From Manihot esculenta (lineage: Eukaryota > Streptophyta > Magnoliopsida > Malpighiales > Euphorbiaceae), in the NCBI RefSeq assembly GCF_001659605.2, contig NC_035171.2, forward strand, positions 5,658,886-5,722,885: DNA of 64,000 bases, in the 5' to 3' direction. Of this stretch, positions 35,727-46,156 are shown piece after piece. The notes below the pieces were generated by a model, which saw only the letters and a program-made list of their open reading frames with translations, ran no database searches and was not told the DNA's origin. Both the position numbers and the translations under genes were made by a program. Every line of letters starts with the position of its first letter. Within the stretch, counting starts at the first letter, position 1.

Positions 35727-37031
35727 CTACGGACAATCCCGAGCAATATGCCCTTCCTGTCCACATCGAAAACAAGCTGTAGATCCCAACCGACAAGTCC
35801 CTCCATGTGGTCTTCCGCATCTTCTGCAAACTGAAGCTGTGCCAGAGCTTGAGCCACTACCTATTCCCAGACCTGACTTCACTTTATTCCAGAACTTACT
35901 CTTTGTTCCTTTTGCTCTATCCCATCTCTTGCTGCCTGACGTGCCTGCACTGGGGGCCTTAGAACCTGAAGCCTGTGCCTTTGATTGTTTCTGAATATTG
36001 GCACTAGCTTCCATTTTCCTGGCTGCGTCCACTATGGTGTGGAAACTCTCCTTTTCTGCTGGAAGAATCAAGGAAGCATACCTGGGATGCAATCGCATAG
36101 TATATCTCCTTGCCTTCTTCTGATCAGTATCATAGGCTTGACCCACATACTGAAGCAAATCTAGGAACTTGTCTGTGAATTCATCAACACTCATTTCATC
36201 TGTCTGTCGCAACTGTTCGAATTCTATTACTTTCATCTCTCTGGAACTGTCAGGAAAAGCCCACCCTGCAAACGCATTGGCGAACTCTCCCCATGACATG
36301 CTGTCCATTCTGGGTTCCACATAGTTCTTAAACCATTCTCTGGCTTTCTTGCATTTTAATGTGAAACCTGCCATCTCAATGGCTCTACTATCATCAGCTC
36401 CCAACTCACTAGTTATCATCCTAACTGATCTGAGGTATTCAAATGGATCATCTCCCGTGTTATATTTAGGAGCATCCAATTTCAAGTACTCCGTCATTTG
36501 CACTTTACCTCTAGATGAGCTAGGTTGATGTCTGTCAACAACAGGGGCTACTGGTTCTGGTGGTGGTACTGGTTCATTTCTTTCTGGGTGTGCTGCACTT
36601 GGATGGGTAGGGGAAGATGGATACATAGGATATGGTGGATAGTACGGAGGATAAGGCATATATGGCATGTAAGAAGGAGATGGCACAAAACTAGAGTACT
36701 CCGACATACCTCCCATCGGATACTCTGGATAGCCAAAACCTGAGGTCTGAGCACCTCCCTGTGACTCTCCCATACCTTCCTCAAAACTGCCTATACCCAT
36801 GCTATCATCTCTAGACTGATCAATCTCCATAGCTTCCATCCTCTCCTCTGATCTTCCTCCCCTCACTGTACCTCTTCTGCTCTCGTCTACAGACCTTCTC
36901 GGGTCTATAGACGTACCTTCCCTGCTAGATCTCTGAGACCTTGCCCTTGGCAATGCAGGAGGACGAGCAGCTGGTCTCTCATTCTCTGGTGGGACTCCAG
37001 TCAATCGAGCTGATCAACGAGTTCCTCGCAT
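35727..37031 (-). pseudogene. Gag segment of element A
   Basis: Begins at the same MRGTR start as B and C (ATG ending at 37031), but codon 6 is TGA (37014-37016) where B has CGA, a change expected from deamination of a methylated CpG. From the next usable Met (about 37004) the frame is open through the capsid domain and the CCHC knuckle CFRCGQEGHIARDCP and ends at TAG 35727-35729. A short N-terminally trimmed Gag could still be made. Confidence 0.85.
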
Positions 37032-37234
37032 CTTTACTCTCTGGAAACACAACACATAACATAGCACTTTAGCACATAAACAACACATAGCAATAAAGCA
37101 CATGCATACCTCATGGCATAGCACAGATAGGACACAACACCCTATCCTAGTGGACATGATTTCCTATTGTGCTTGACCACTTTTAACCTCTATGAGCCCG
37201 ACACTGTCTCTATAGGTCCGATCATGTGAACCTA

Positions 37235-37248
37235 GGGCTCTGATACCA
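37235..37248 (-). other. Primer-binding site of element A
   Basis: Sense TGGTATCAGAGCCC next to the 5' LTR, complementary to initiator Met tRNA. Confidence 0.88.
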
Positions 37249-37251
37249 ATC

Positions 37252-39481
37252 TGTAACGACCCCAAAATGGACCGTCACCGGCGCTAGGATTCAGGTCGGC
37301 TTAAGGCCGCCAGAACCCGTAGCAAGCCTGCAATACTCTCTGTGTACCTGTAAAACTCATACATGATACATTTTCTGTGAAAATAAAAACTCTTTGCTGA
37401 ACCAAGGCTTAACCTGTGCATGCACTATCTCTGTACTCTGTACTCTGTACTCTGTACTCTGTACTCTGTACTCTGTACCCCTGACTAGAGCTTGCTCTAG
37501 ATGGGTTAATTCATACCTGTTAAGCCTGGTGATAAAACATATATACATATACAGATCATGTATGTAACAAAAGCTTTACAACACAACAAAACTAAGGCAA
37601 GCACAACTCTAACGTTATACACAACTATAACATCTCTTTAAAATTTACATGTCCACTCTATACTATTACAAGCTCTTTTACTCTTTCTGTACGCTGCTGA
37701 ACTATCCCTGTACACTGAACACTGAACCTGCAAAACTGGGGTTAAGGGAGTGGGATGAGCTCTATAGCCCAGTGAGTAGAACAGTAAAACATCTCCGTAA
37801 AACATGATCTCATGGAATGCGTCATAACACAGACAAATCACATCAAGAGTAAACCTGTCACCACATAGTCCCAGTAACTCTGTGCCAGGGCGTAGAATCG
37901 AGCACCTGGTCTTCCTGTCATATATGTATATGTGTATATAACACCTCTGTACTTACCATTGCCAGGGCGTAGTCAAAGGCTCCTGGTCTTTACTATAAAC
38001 CTGCCAGGGCGTAGTCAAAGGCTCCTGGACTTCTCTATACTTGCCAGGGCGTAGTCAAAGGCTCCTGGACTTCCTGTCTGTGACTATTGGATCATTCAGC
38101 ATTTACCCACATCAACAACTAACTATGCAATGCAACATATTCGTGGATACTAATGCAATCAACCTATGGCATAATCATGATGCATGAGATATGCTAAAAC
38201 ATTCCATTAGTCAATTAAAAGAGTTAAGTTTAGTTCCACTCACCTCTGGCTAACTGGACTGACTGACTGAGCAGGCTCTGAAAACTCTGGAGCAGTACTC
38301 ACTGCTGCTCTCTCTGGTTCCTCTGGTCTGTACAGATACAGATAAACTCAAATGAGGGACCAAACTAGCTTATGACCAACTCTATGAAACTTCCCCAGAC
38401 TCCCCTTAAACTCACTCTCAACCTCATGCAAAGCATGCAAAGGAAGGCTGGACAGAACACTTTCGGCGGCAGGTTCGGCGGCCGAATGTCTTCTCCAGAG
38501 ACGAAACTCAAGCACCTTCGGCGGCACCTTCGGCGGCCGAAGTCTCCAAACAGAGCCGAACATGCAAAACTCGCGGGGGCAAGCTGTGGCAGCCTAAGCC
38601 ACCATGCAAGAGGTTCGGCGGCCGAATGAACCTTCGGCTGCCGAACCTGAGTTCATCCAGAACTCAGCCCGACGGCAAACCAAGCTCCTCCTTCCCTTTA
38701 ACATCTCCAAACATGCATACGTCAACGATTCCACACACATATACGCAAGTATATGGTCACAGGGGTCCAAAACTATCTAATAACCCCAAACAACAAAGCA
38801 AACATAACACATAAACATAGATACATGCATAAATCAACAAAACCACTACTTCTCACTTACACATGCATCTCTCTCCCTTAACTTCCATAAAACCTTCAGA
38901 AAACACATAAACAGGTTCAAGAGTATTACTTACCTCCTGTAACAAGAAGATGAACACTCTGAACTAAGGAAAACGGACCAACTTTCCTCAAACTCTCAAA
39001 CTCTCACAAACTTAGCTTTTTGCTTCAAAACTTTCAAACTCTTTTGAACACAAGCTAACTCGTGCATGAGCTGCTCAAACTGAGCAAATAAAGCATGGGA
39101 GACGTGACCAACTTCTGGACATGATCTGGTGATAACACCTGTCCACAATGCTGACTAAGGATCGCACAAGAGCTGGCTGAGCAACTCAGCTTCGGCTGCC
39201 GAATCGCATGCAAAACCATGCAACATTCGGGGGCCGAACTTGCACTTCGGTAGCCGAACCTTGAGCACTTTCGGCGGCCGAACTTACCTTCGGCGGCCGA
39301 ACTTGGCTCAGCTGCCTTGGGTCCTTTCAGCTCAAAACGTAATTCCATTTGCCTTTAACACATTAACACACACATCATAACACATAGTAAAACATAACTC
39401 CTACCTTCCTCTAGAAGTCCGATACCCCGGATTCCACCGGACGACAGGAATTCCGGTGCCGGATTCTAGCCGGGTATTACA
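37252..39481 (-). repeat. 5' LTR of element A, uninterrupted
   Basis: 2230 bp. Seven CTGTACT units at 37431-37478. The sequence CCAACTCTATGAAAC near 38377 is the empty form of the site occupied by element B in the other LTR. Confidence 0.93.
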
Positions 39482-39805
39482 GCATAATTTGTTGAAGGTG
39501 TAGATGGACTAGAGGAAGACCCATTAGCCCTTTAGATGTTATGATGTGTAATGGATGACCAGGGTGCCCATTCTACACCCCTGGCACACAGCTTATGTAT
39601 GTAAAGAAGTCCTGAGGAGCTCCATCGAGGGCCGGGCATAGAGTAGAGGGATTTTTGGGTCATGTCCATCCGTGATGTGAATTGTTTGTGCTGTGATGCA
39701 TTTCATGAAAGCATATGATTATTAAATTGTTTTTATTGTTCTGCTCACTAGGCTCTTGTAGCTTACCCCTCTTCCCTAACCCCCAGGTTTGCAGGTCAGA
39801 GATAG

Positions 39806-40356
39806 TGTAACAGCCCGGCCCTTTTCGCACGGCACTGTTACCGCTCACAGCCCGTGACCTACCTCTGGGCCCAGCCACTGTGAGCAGCTCTTAACATCCC
39901 TTCACCCTCACGGGTTCCAGGCAGGATTTGTCCCCTTGGGTTCTCGTCAAACGCATCCTTCCCCAAGTGGATTTGGCCCAAATTTCCCTTAGGAAATTAG
40001 GTCGCCTCCCCCACTGCTCGAACCCTTGACCTCCCACTTTAAGGGAATAGTCTGGTGAGAGTGAGTACCAGTTGTTCCATTGGAACAATTGGTACTCACT
40101 CTCACCAGACTATTCCCTTAAAGTGGGAGGTCAAGGGTTCGAGCAGTGGGGGAGGCGACCTAATTCCCAGAGGAAGGAATTGGGCCAAATCCACTCGGGC
40201 TAGGGCGGGCCGTAATGGCTCCCCCGAGGGACAAATCCTGCCTGGAACCCGTGAGGGTGAAGGGATGTTAAGAGCTGCTCACAGTGGCTGGGCCCAGAGG
40301 AAGGTCACGGGCTGTGAGCGGTAACAGTGCCGTGCGAAAAGGGCCGGGCTGTTACA
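39806..40356. mobile_element. 551-bp palindromic (foldback) element with tRNA-like boxes, TSD GATAG
   Basis: Ends are TGTAACAGCCCGG and its inverse CCGGGCTGTTACA, with GATAG on both sides (39801-39805 and 40357-40361). The two arms of about 275 bp are inverted copies that meet at GTTCC-ATT-GGAAC near 40078. They match closely except for a patch of roughly 40 bp (about 39926-39970 against 40185-40235). Each arm contains GGGTTCGAGCAG (40135-40146, inverted at 40014-40025), like the B box of tRNA-derived RNA polymerase III promoters, preceded by a GGTACTCACTCTCACC stretch where an A box would lie. It may be two SINE-like or LTR-like units head to head; its class is not settled. It sits in solo LTR D. 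Confidence 0.75.
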
Positions 40357-40784
40357 GATAGCACAGGAAGTCGGCAAGGGTAATGTTTGTGTTGTTGTAA
40401 TAGCTTAGTGTGGACATGTAATATTCGTATGGTTATTAGAATTGTGCTTTGCCCTATTGGTTGTTAAAATCCCTGTTAACATGATCTTATGTCAAAGTTT
40501 TCTTTTATGATGAGTTATGTTTGAACCAAGCTCGAGGCATAAGATGTTTACCATACTAGAGCATTTGATAAGGCCTCTAGTGTGGGTTTTATGTTTACAG
40601 TTATAGTGCATGTACAAGTTGAGCTTGATATATGGAATGTTTTAAAGTTTTTATGTTTATGTTTGATCATGTATGGGATTTTAACAGGTTTACAGGATGT
40701 ATGGTAGGCTTGCTACGGGTTTCAGCGACTTTAAGTCGATCTGAATCCTAGCGTCGGTAGCGGTCCGGTTTTCGGATCGTTACA

Positions 40785-41151
40785 AAATAGGTCTGGTTAT
40801 TCATTTTTCTCTCTAGGTATCCTCTGATATTGCACAACAATTCCCTGCTCGCTGAGCTCATCTTCTACAACTCGCACCTTGGCCAAGTATTTCTGCATGA
40901 TGGGGTCCCTTGCTTGGTATGCCCCTATTATTTGATTGATCACCAGCTCGGAGTCGCTGCTTATTTTGAGATTGGTTGTCCCCTACTTCCGACACTATCA
41001 GCATCCTGTTTATGAGGATTTCATACTCTGTCATGTTATTAGAGGCTATAAACTCCAGGCACAGGGCATAGCAGACCTTGAATCCTTCTGGGCCTTTCAA
41101 CAGCATTTCAGTTCCACTGCCCCCAGTGTTGGATGCCCTATCCACAAACAA
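40785..41151 (-). pseudogene. RNase H fragment of element F
   Basis: The minus strand reads FVDRASNTGGSG, then the LLKGPEGFKVCYAL and ASNNMTEYE blocks typical of the Tat/Retand second RNase H domain. It breaks up after about residue 55 and ends at 40784 where solo LTR D entered. Confidence 0.7.
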
Positions 41152-41409
41152 ATTCCAGCTAAACTCTCGTGGTGGCTGATCTCCATCCCTTCCTTTAGCT
41201 GAGCTTGGCGACTCTCTACTTTGCTATTGTTGTTCCTCATTGAAGGAGCATTCAGCTATGAAGTCAGGGAGGGCCTGGGTTTTAATGGCTGTCCGAGGTC
41301 GGTATTCAAGGTAGTATGGACTGATTTCAACAGACCAGGCCAACATCTGACCTGATGTTTCGGGTCTGTGAAGAATTTTTTTTAAGGGCTGATCTGTCAT
41401 CACAACTCC

Positions 41410-42478
41410 TTAGTGGCTTTCGAGGTACACTCTAAACTTCCTCACTGCCAATAGTAAGGAGAACGCCAACTTCTCTATGTTCATGTACCTGACCTCGGCG
41501 TCTTTGAGCACCTTACTGACATAAAAGATTGGCTTTTGCTCTCCCCCTTCTTCCCTTACCAGCACAACACTTATGGTTTGTTCTGAGGCTGCTAGGTATA
41601 TCAAGAGCTCTTCCCGGGCTAGTGGGTTGTTGAGCACATGTGGTGAACTGAGGTACTGCTTGAGGCTTTTGAAGGCCTGTTGGCAATCTTCTGTCCATTC
41701 GAAGTTCAGGACTTTTCTCAGCTTCTTGCAGAATGGTAGGCACCATTCTGCAGATTTTGACATAAATCGGTTGAGTGCTACCATCCTCCCTGTGAGTTTC
41801 TGCACATCTCTCACACAGGTCGGTTCTAGCATCTTCATTATGGCTTCCACCTTTTCTGGGCTTGGCTCAATGCCCTTTCCGCTAACCATGTAGCCTAAAA
41901 AGTTCACTCATTTGATGAAAAAAGTGCACTTTGCTGGTTTCAGCCTCATCCTGTACAGTTCCAGCACCCCAAATACTTCTTTTAGGTCGGTCAAGTGCTG
42001 CTGGAAGGTCTGGCTTTTTCACCACCATGTCATCTACATATACTTCTATATTTCTCTTTATCTGGCTCCTGAAGATTTTATTCATCGGTCTTTGGTATGT
42101 TGCCTCTGCATTTTTCAGCCTCAAGGGCATGGCCTTATAGCAATAAGTCCCATCTTTAGTTATGAAAGAGGTCTTCTCTTCATCCAACCTATCCATTGGA
42201 ATTTGATGATAGCCAGACATTGCATCAAGGGACAACATACAATCATAATTGGCTGTGGAATCGACCATTTTATTAATGTCAGGAAGGGGATAACAATCTT
42301 TTAGGTAGGCCCGGTTTAGGTTGGTAAAGTCTATACACATTCTGTATTTGCCATTGGCTTTTTTGACTAACACAGGGTTTGCTAACCACTGTGGGTACAT
42401 AACTTCCCTAATGAACCCTGCCTCCTCTAACTTCTGAGCCTCTTCTCTAGTAGCGTATTGCTTCTCCTTCCCAAACAT
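41410..42478 (-). pseudogene. Reverse transcriptase region of element F
   Basis: Two overlapping frames (42478-41882 and 41907-41410) together cover an RT domain: KYRMCIDFTNLN, SLDAMSGYHQIPM, the active-site block YVDDMVVK, then FLGYMVSGKGIE and the connection to RNase H (IYLAASEQTISVVLVREE). A frameshift near 41900 separates the halves, and a stop near 41408 ends the second. The YVDDMVVK form and block spacing are those of the Tat/Retand lineage, distinct from the FIDD of A and B. Confidence 0.8.
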
Positions 42479-42487
42479 CCTCTTCTT

Positions 42488-43108
42488 CTACTTTATTGGT
42501 TTAGCTCCGGGGAGGACATTGAGCTTGTGGGTCATCACCTCATGGTTTATTCCCGCCATGTCAGAAGACTTCCATGCGAAACTTGAGGCATGTCCGCTGA
42601 TAAGGGCCATTACTGTCGCTTTTTGGTCTTTGTCTAAGCTCGTGTTGAGGCTGAAGACTTTTTCAGCTTCTTCTTCGGATAATGGGAATGTCTCCAGCTC
42701 GTCAATGGGCTCCGTCCTGGCCTCCTTCTTTTGATCCCAAACCTCCATGACCTCCAGATTTACCTCCTCAGCTGCTGCATTTGGTTCTGCCACCATGGCC
42801 AGATACACTGCTAGAGCTTCCTCTTGTCATCCCCAGACTACTCTTACCCCTGCCTTCGTTGGAAACTTCATGGTCAAGTACCTGATGCTGGTTATTGCTT
42901 CAAAATCGTATAGCATCGGCCTTCCCAGAATTGCGTTGTAGCTTAATGGGAGCTTCACCACTAAAAAGACTGTATAGTAAATGCGAGACAAGGGCGGTTC
43001 TCCCAATATTAGCGCCACCTTCACTTTCCCTTCCATAGCCACTAGGGTTTCCCCTATCCCCTTGACGGGGGCCTGATCCCTTACCAGCTGCTGCTCTGGT
43101 ATTTTCAT
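42488..43108 (-). pseudogene. Protease and linker region of element F
   Basis: 43108-42827 has the end of an aspartic protease of the Tat type (YNAILGRPML block). 42808-42488 is the linker before RT, with FAWKSSDMAGI and the HKLNVLPGAKPIK block. A stop near 42826 and one near 42487 break the frame. 43109-43847 is the more decayed Gag end and protease start (for example RRGRKRSRSG at about 43340). Confidence 0.7.
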
Positions 43109-43847
43109 ATGCTAAAAGACCCTGAAAGGCAGCAAGTTCACCTTACTTTCGTTGTCTACTAGGATCTTGCGGACCCTGTAGTTGTGAATGACGGTCTCTA
43201 TTACTAGAGCGTCGTCGTGAGGCATCTAAATCCCATGAGCGTCTTCAGGGGAGAAGGAGATGGTCATGGGGGAGTGCTCTACTATCTGTAGGACTTCGTT
43301 GCTACTCCCTTCCCCACTTCGGCTTCTCTTTCTCCCTCTTCTGCTCATTCGATCTCTAGTTCCTCTTACGATCATATTGATGGTTCCACTAGAGTCGTCA
43401 TTCACTGGCCCTGCTCCCTGTCTACAGGGCCTCTCCACTATGGCATTCTGTTGGGGCCTCTCTCATTCTGGTTTTTTCACGAAGTTACGGAGATGCCCCC
43501 TTTTGATCAACCTCTCTATCTCATTGATCAGTCAGTAGCAGCTGTTGGTATCATGGCCGTGGGTCAGGTGGTACTGGTAATACTTGTCTGGATCCCTCCG
43601 GCTAGTATCGGCTTTTATGGCCTTAGGCCATTGGATGAAATCCTTGTCCTGTACCGCCATGAGCACTTCGACTCTAGATGCATTCAAGGGAGTGACTGCC
43701 TCGAGGATCCGGGACTGATATGCCCTCTGTTCTCTCTTGTCCTAGGGTTGCCTGTACATCTCAAGTCCCTTATTCTGCCGCCTCTCTTGCTTCTCAGGCC
43801 TTCTCTCCTCCATTGCTTTACCCCTATCTCCAGCCTCCCTGGCGAAC

Positions 43848-45959
43848 TGTAATACCCGGCTAGAGTCTGGCATCGGAATTCTACAGTCTGGTAGAATCTC
43901 GGATGTCGGAACCCTCTAGAAGGGTACTAGATATGTTTTTCTAAAGTGTTTTGATATGTTTTAATGTTTTAAGTGTAAAGGAAATGAGTTTTTTTGAAAG
44001 AAAAGTACCAAGGAAGAAAAGTCAGGTTCAGCCGTCGAAGGTAATGTTCGGCCGCCGAACATGCATGGCTTTTGGCTTCACGTATGGCCGCCGAAGGTGG
44101 TCTGGCCAGCCACCTATAAAAGGCCATAGGTCGGTGAATGGATAAGGATTTCCTTCCATTTTCACGGACAGAGGTGAGACCATGCTTCCTTGGGTGATCT
44201 TCATATTTTCTCCAAATCTTTCAAAGTTTTGATGAGTTTTTATGTTATTTTGAAGCTTTTGAGCTAAAAAAACCAAAGTTTTGAATCTTGAAGAGTTTGA
44301 GAGTGAGTTTCTCCACATCTCCACGTTAGGATCACCTATCCTCTCGATCTTTAAGAGGTAAGTGTAGATCATTAGCTTTTTTGATATTTTATGAAGGTTT
44401 TATGGAAGTTTATGGGTATAAATGCATGATTAGCTGAAGTGGTGTTTTTGTATGCTAGTTGGTGATAACATGCTTATGTGTTGTGTTGTGTTGTTTGTTG
44501 GGGTTTTAAGGTAGTTTTGGACCCCTTTGTGCCTATACTTGAGTATATGCAGGTTGTTGAGTTGTTAGTTGTATGTTTGAGTGAAGTGGGGAGAGTTTTG
44601 CATGAAGCAGAGCAGGGTTCTGCCTTACTGGAGAACCCAGTTTCGGCCGCCGAAGGAAGGTTCGGCCGCCGAACATGCTAAGGAGATGGTTTCAGCTGCC
44701 TAAGCTCGCTCCCGAAAGTTTGGACTTTCGGCTCTGGAGGGGGTTTCGGCCGCCGAACCTGTATGAGTTTCGTCTCTAGAAGGACTTTCGGCAGCCGAAG
44801 GTGCCGCCGAAAGTAGCTGAGTTTTGGCTCTGGAGAGGACTTTCAGCCGCCGAACCTGCCGCCGAAAGTGCCCTGTCCAGCCTTCTTTTGCATGTTTTCC
44901 TTGATTGTTTTAGGATGTTTTAGGGGGGTTTTGGAGAGTTTTATAGAGATGTTCTTGAGTTAGTTTGGTCCCTCACTTGAGTCCATCTGTGTAGGAACGG
45001 ACCAGAGAAACCAAAGAGATCAGCAGTGAGCACTGCTTCAAAGTCAGTTCAGTTCAGAGTCAGCCTGAGGTGAGTGGAATTGAACTATGTTGGTTTAAAT
45101 TAATGAAAGCTTTTAGCATGATTCATGCATCATAAATGCCATGTGATATTAGGGTGTATTGCATTGCATTAGTGTTCACGAATATGACGCATTGCATACT
45201 ATGATGTTGATGTGGATGGATGTTGGATGATCCATTGGCCCTTGACATGATATGATATGATATGATATGGTATGGAAGTCTAGGTCGAGGCCCATTCTAC
45301 GCCCCTGGCACAGAGTAAGAGAAAGTCCAGGTCGAGGCCCATTCTATGCCCCTGGCATAGTGGATATGGTAGAGGGTCATTGGTGATAAGTCCATCCTTG
45401 ATGTGATTTGTTTGTGATGTGATGCATTTCATGGAAGCATATGGTATTTAAATTATTTTATTGTTCTGCTCACTGGGCTATAGGAGCTCATCCCTCTCCC
45501 TTAACCCTAGTCTTGCATGTTTAGAGTTCAGGGGGAGTTCAGCAGGGTACAGAAAGAGTAAAGAGTTTTGTAATAGCATAGTGTGGACATGTAATATTGT
45601 AAAAGAGATGTTTTAGTATTGTGCTTGACCCATTAGTTTTGTAAATCTCTTTTGTATACATGATCTGTTTATGTAAATGTTTTATTGATGAGTATAAAAC
45701 CAGACTTAACATATTCAGAGTTTAACCCGTCTAGAGCATTGATGAGAGCTCTAGTAAGGGGTTTTGTAGTACAGAGATAGTGCATGCACAGGTTGAGCCT
45801 TGGTACATAGCAAAGTTTTATGTTTTTATAGAAAATGTATGATCATGTATGGGATTTTACAGGTACACAGAGAGTATAGCAGGCTTGCTACGGGTCCCGA
45901 CGATCTTAAGTTGATCTGGATCCTAGCGCCGGTAGCAGTCCGGTTTTCGGGTCGTTACA
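43848..45959 (+). mobile_element. Solo LTR E, TSD CGAAC
   Basis: 2112 bp from TGTAATACCCGGCTAG to CGGGTCGTTACA, flanked by CGAAC (43843-43847 and 45960-45964). It has a TATA box at 44114-44123, upstream palindromes at 44030-44100, a splice-donor-like GAGGTAAGTG at 44355-44364, a downstream palindrome cluster at 44640-44870, and two CCTGGCA repeat units at about 45280-45360. Removing it restores the Gag reading of element F. Confidence 0.92.
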
Positions 45960-45964
45960 CGAAC

Positions 45965-46156
45965 CTACTGGTAGTTATGGCATCATCTTGCCTTATATAT
46001 TTCTCCGCTCTCTTCATTAGCTTTTCCAGGATGGTGGGTGGCTTCCTACATAGCGATCTAAAGAACTCAGGGGATGTGGCCCCCCTTCTGCATGACTTCC
46101 ACTACTCGGCCCTTATCCAACTCAGGGATCTGCAAAGCCTCCGTGTTGAAATGGGC
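45965..46156 (-). pseudogene. Gag fragment of element F
   Basis: Minus-strand pieces read the ALQIPELDKGRVVEVMQKG block and a LMKRAEKYIRQDDA block, the end of a Tat-type Gag capsid domain. The piece lies between the insertions E and H and continues at 49485. Confidence 0.65.

Larger units (their letters stand above)
11405..39481 (-). mobile_element. Element A: full-length Tekay/Del-type Ty3/gypsy retrotransposon, TSD GCATA, entered by B and C
   Basis: Both ends are TGTAACGACCCC...GGGTATTACA, and the flanks are identical GCATA copies (11400-11404 and 39482-39486). LTRs are 2223 bp (left, after removing B) and 2230 bp (right). The internal region is 23454-37251 with the polypurine tract at left and the initiator-Met primer site at right, so the element reads leftwards. 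Its gag-pol carries nonsense codons at 37014-37016, 35727-35729, 35079-35081 and 24576-24578 and is cut by element C. It is therefore not autonomous, although its LTRs are almost identical. Confidence 0.92.
10095..40784 (+). mobile_element. Solo LTR D, split by element A and a palindromic element
   Basis: The left half (10095-11404) starts TGTAATACCCGGCTAG, has palindromes at about 10293-10310, a TATA box at 10361-10370 and a second palindrome cluster at 10880-11090. The right half (39487-40784) carries the CCTGGCAC repeat region and ends GGATCGTTACA. Without the inserts the LTR is about 2.05 kb. Flanks are AAACA (10090-10094) and AAATA (40785-40789), a duplication with one change. No internal region exists between the halves other than element A, so D is a solo LTR. 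It lies in element F between integrase and RNase H, in the opposite orientation. Confidence 0.8.

Noticed and set aside
40055..40324. 89-codon frame in the palindromic element
   Set aside because: Mirror frames exist in both arms because of the palindrome; no protein family resemblance.
43260..43852. Plus-strand hydrophobic frames around 43.3-43.9 kb as membrane proteins
   Set aside because: They are antisense to the Gag and protease remains of element F, and their hydrophobicity follows from that.
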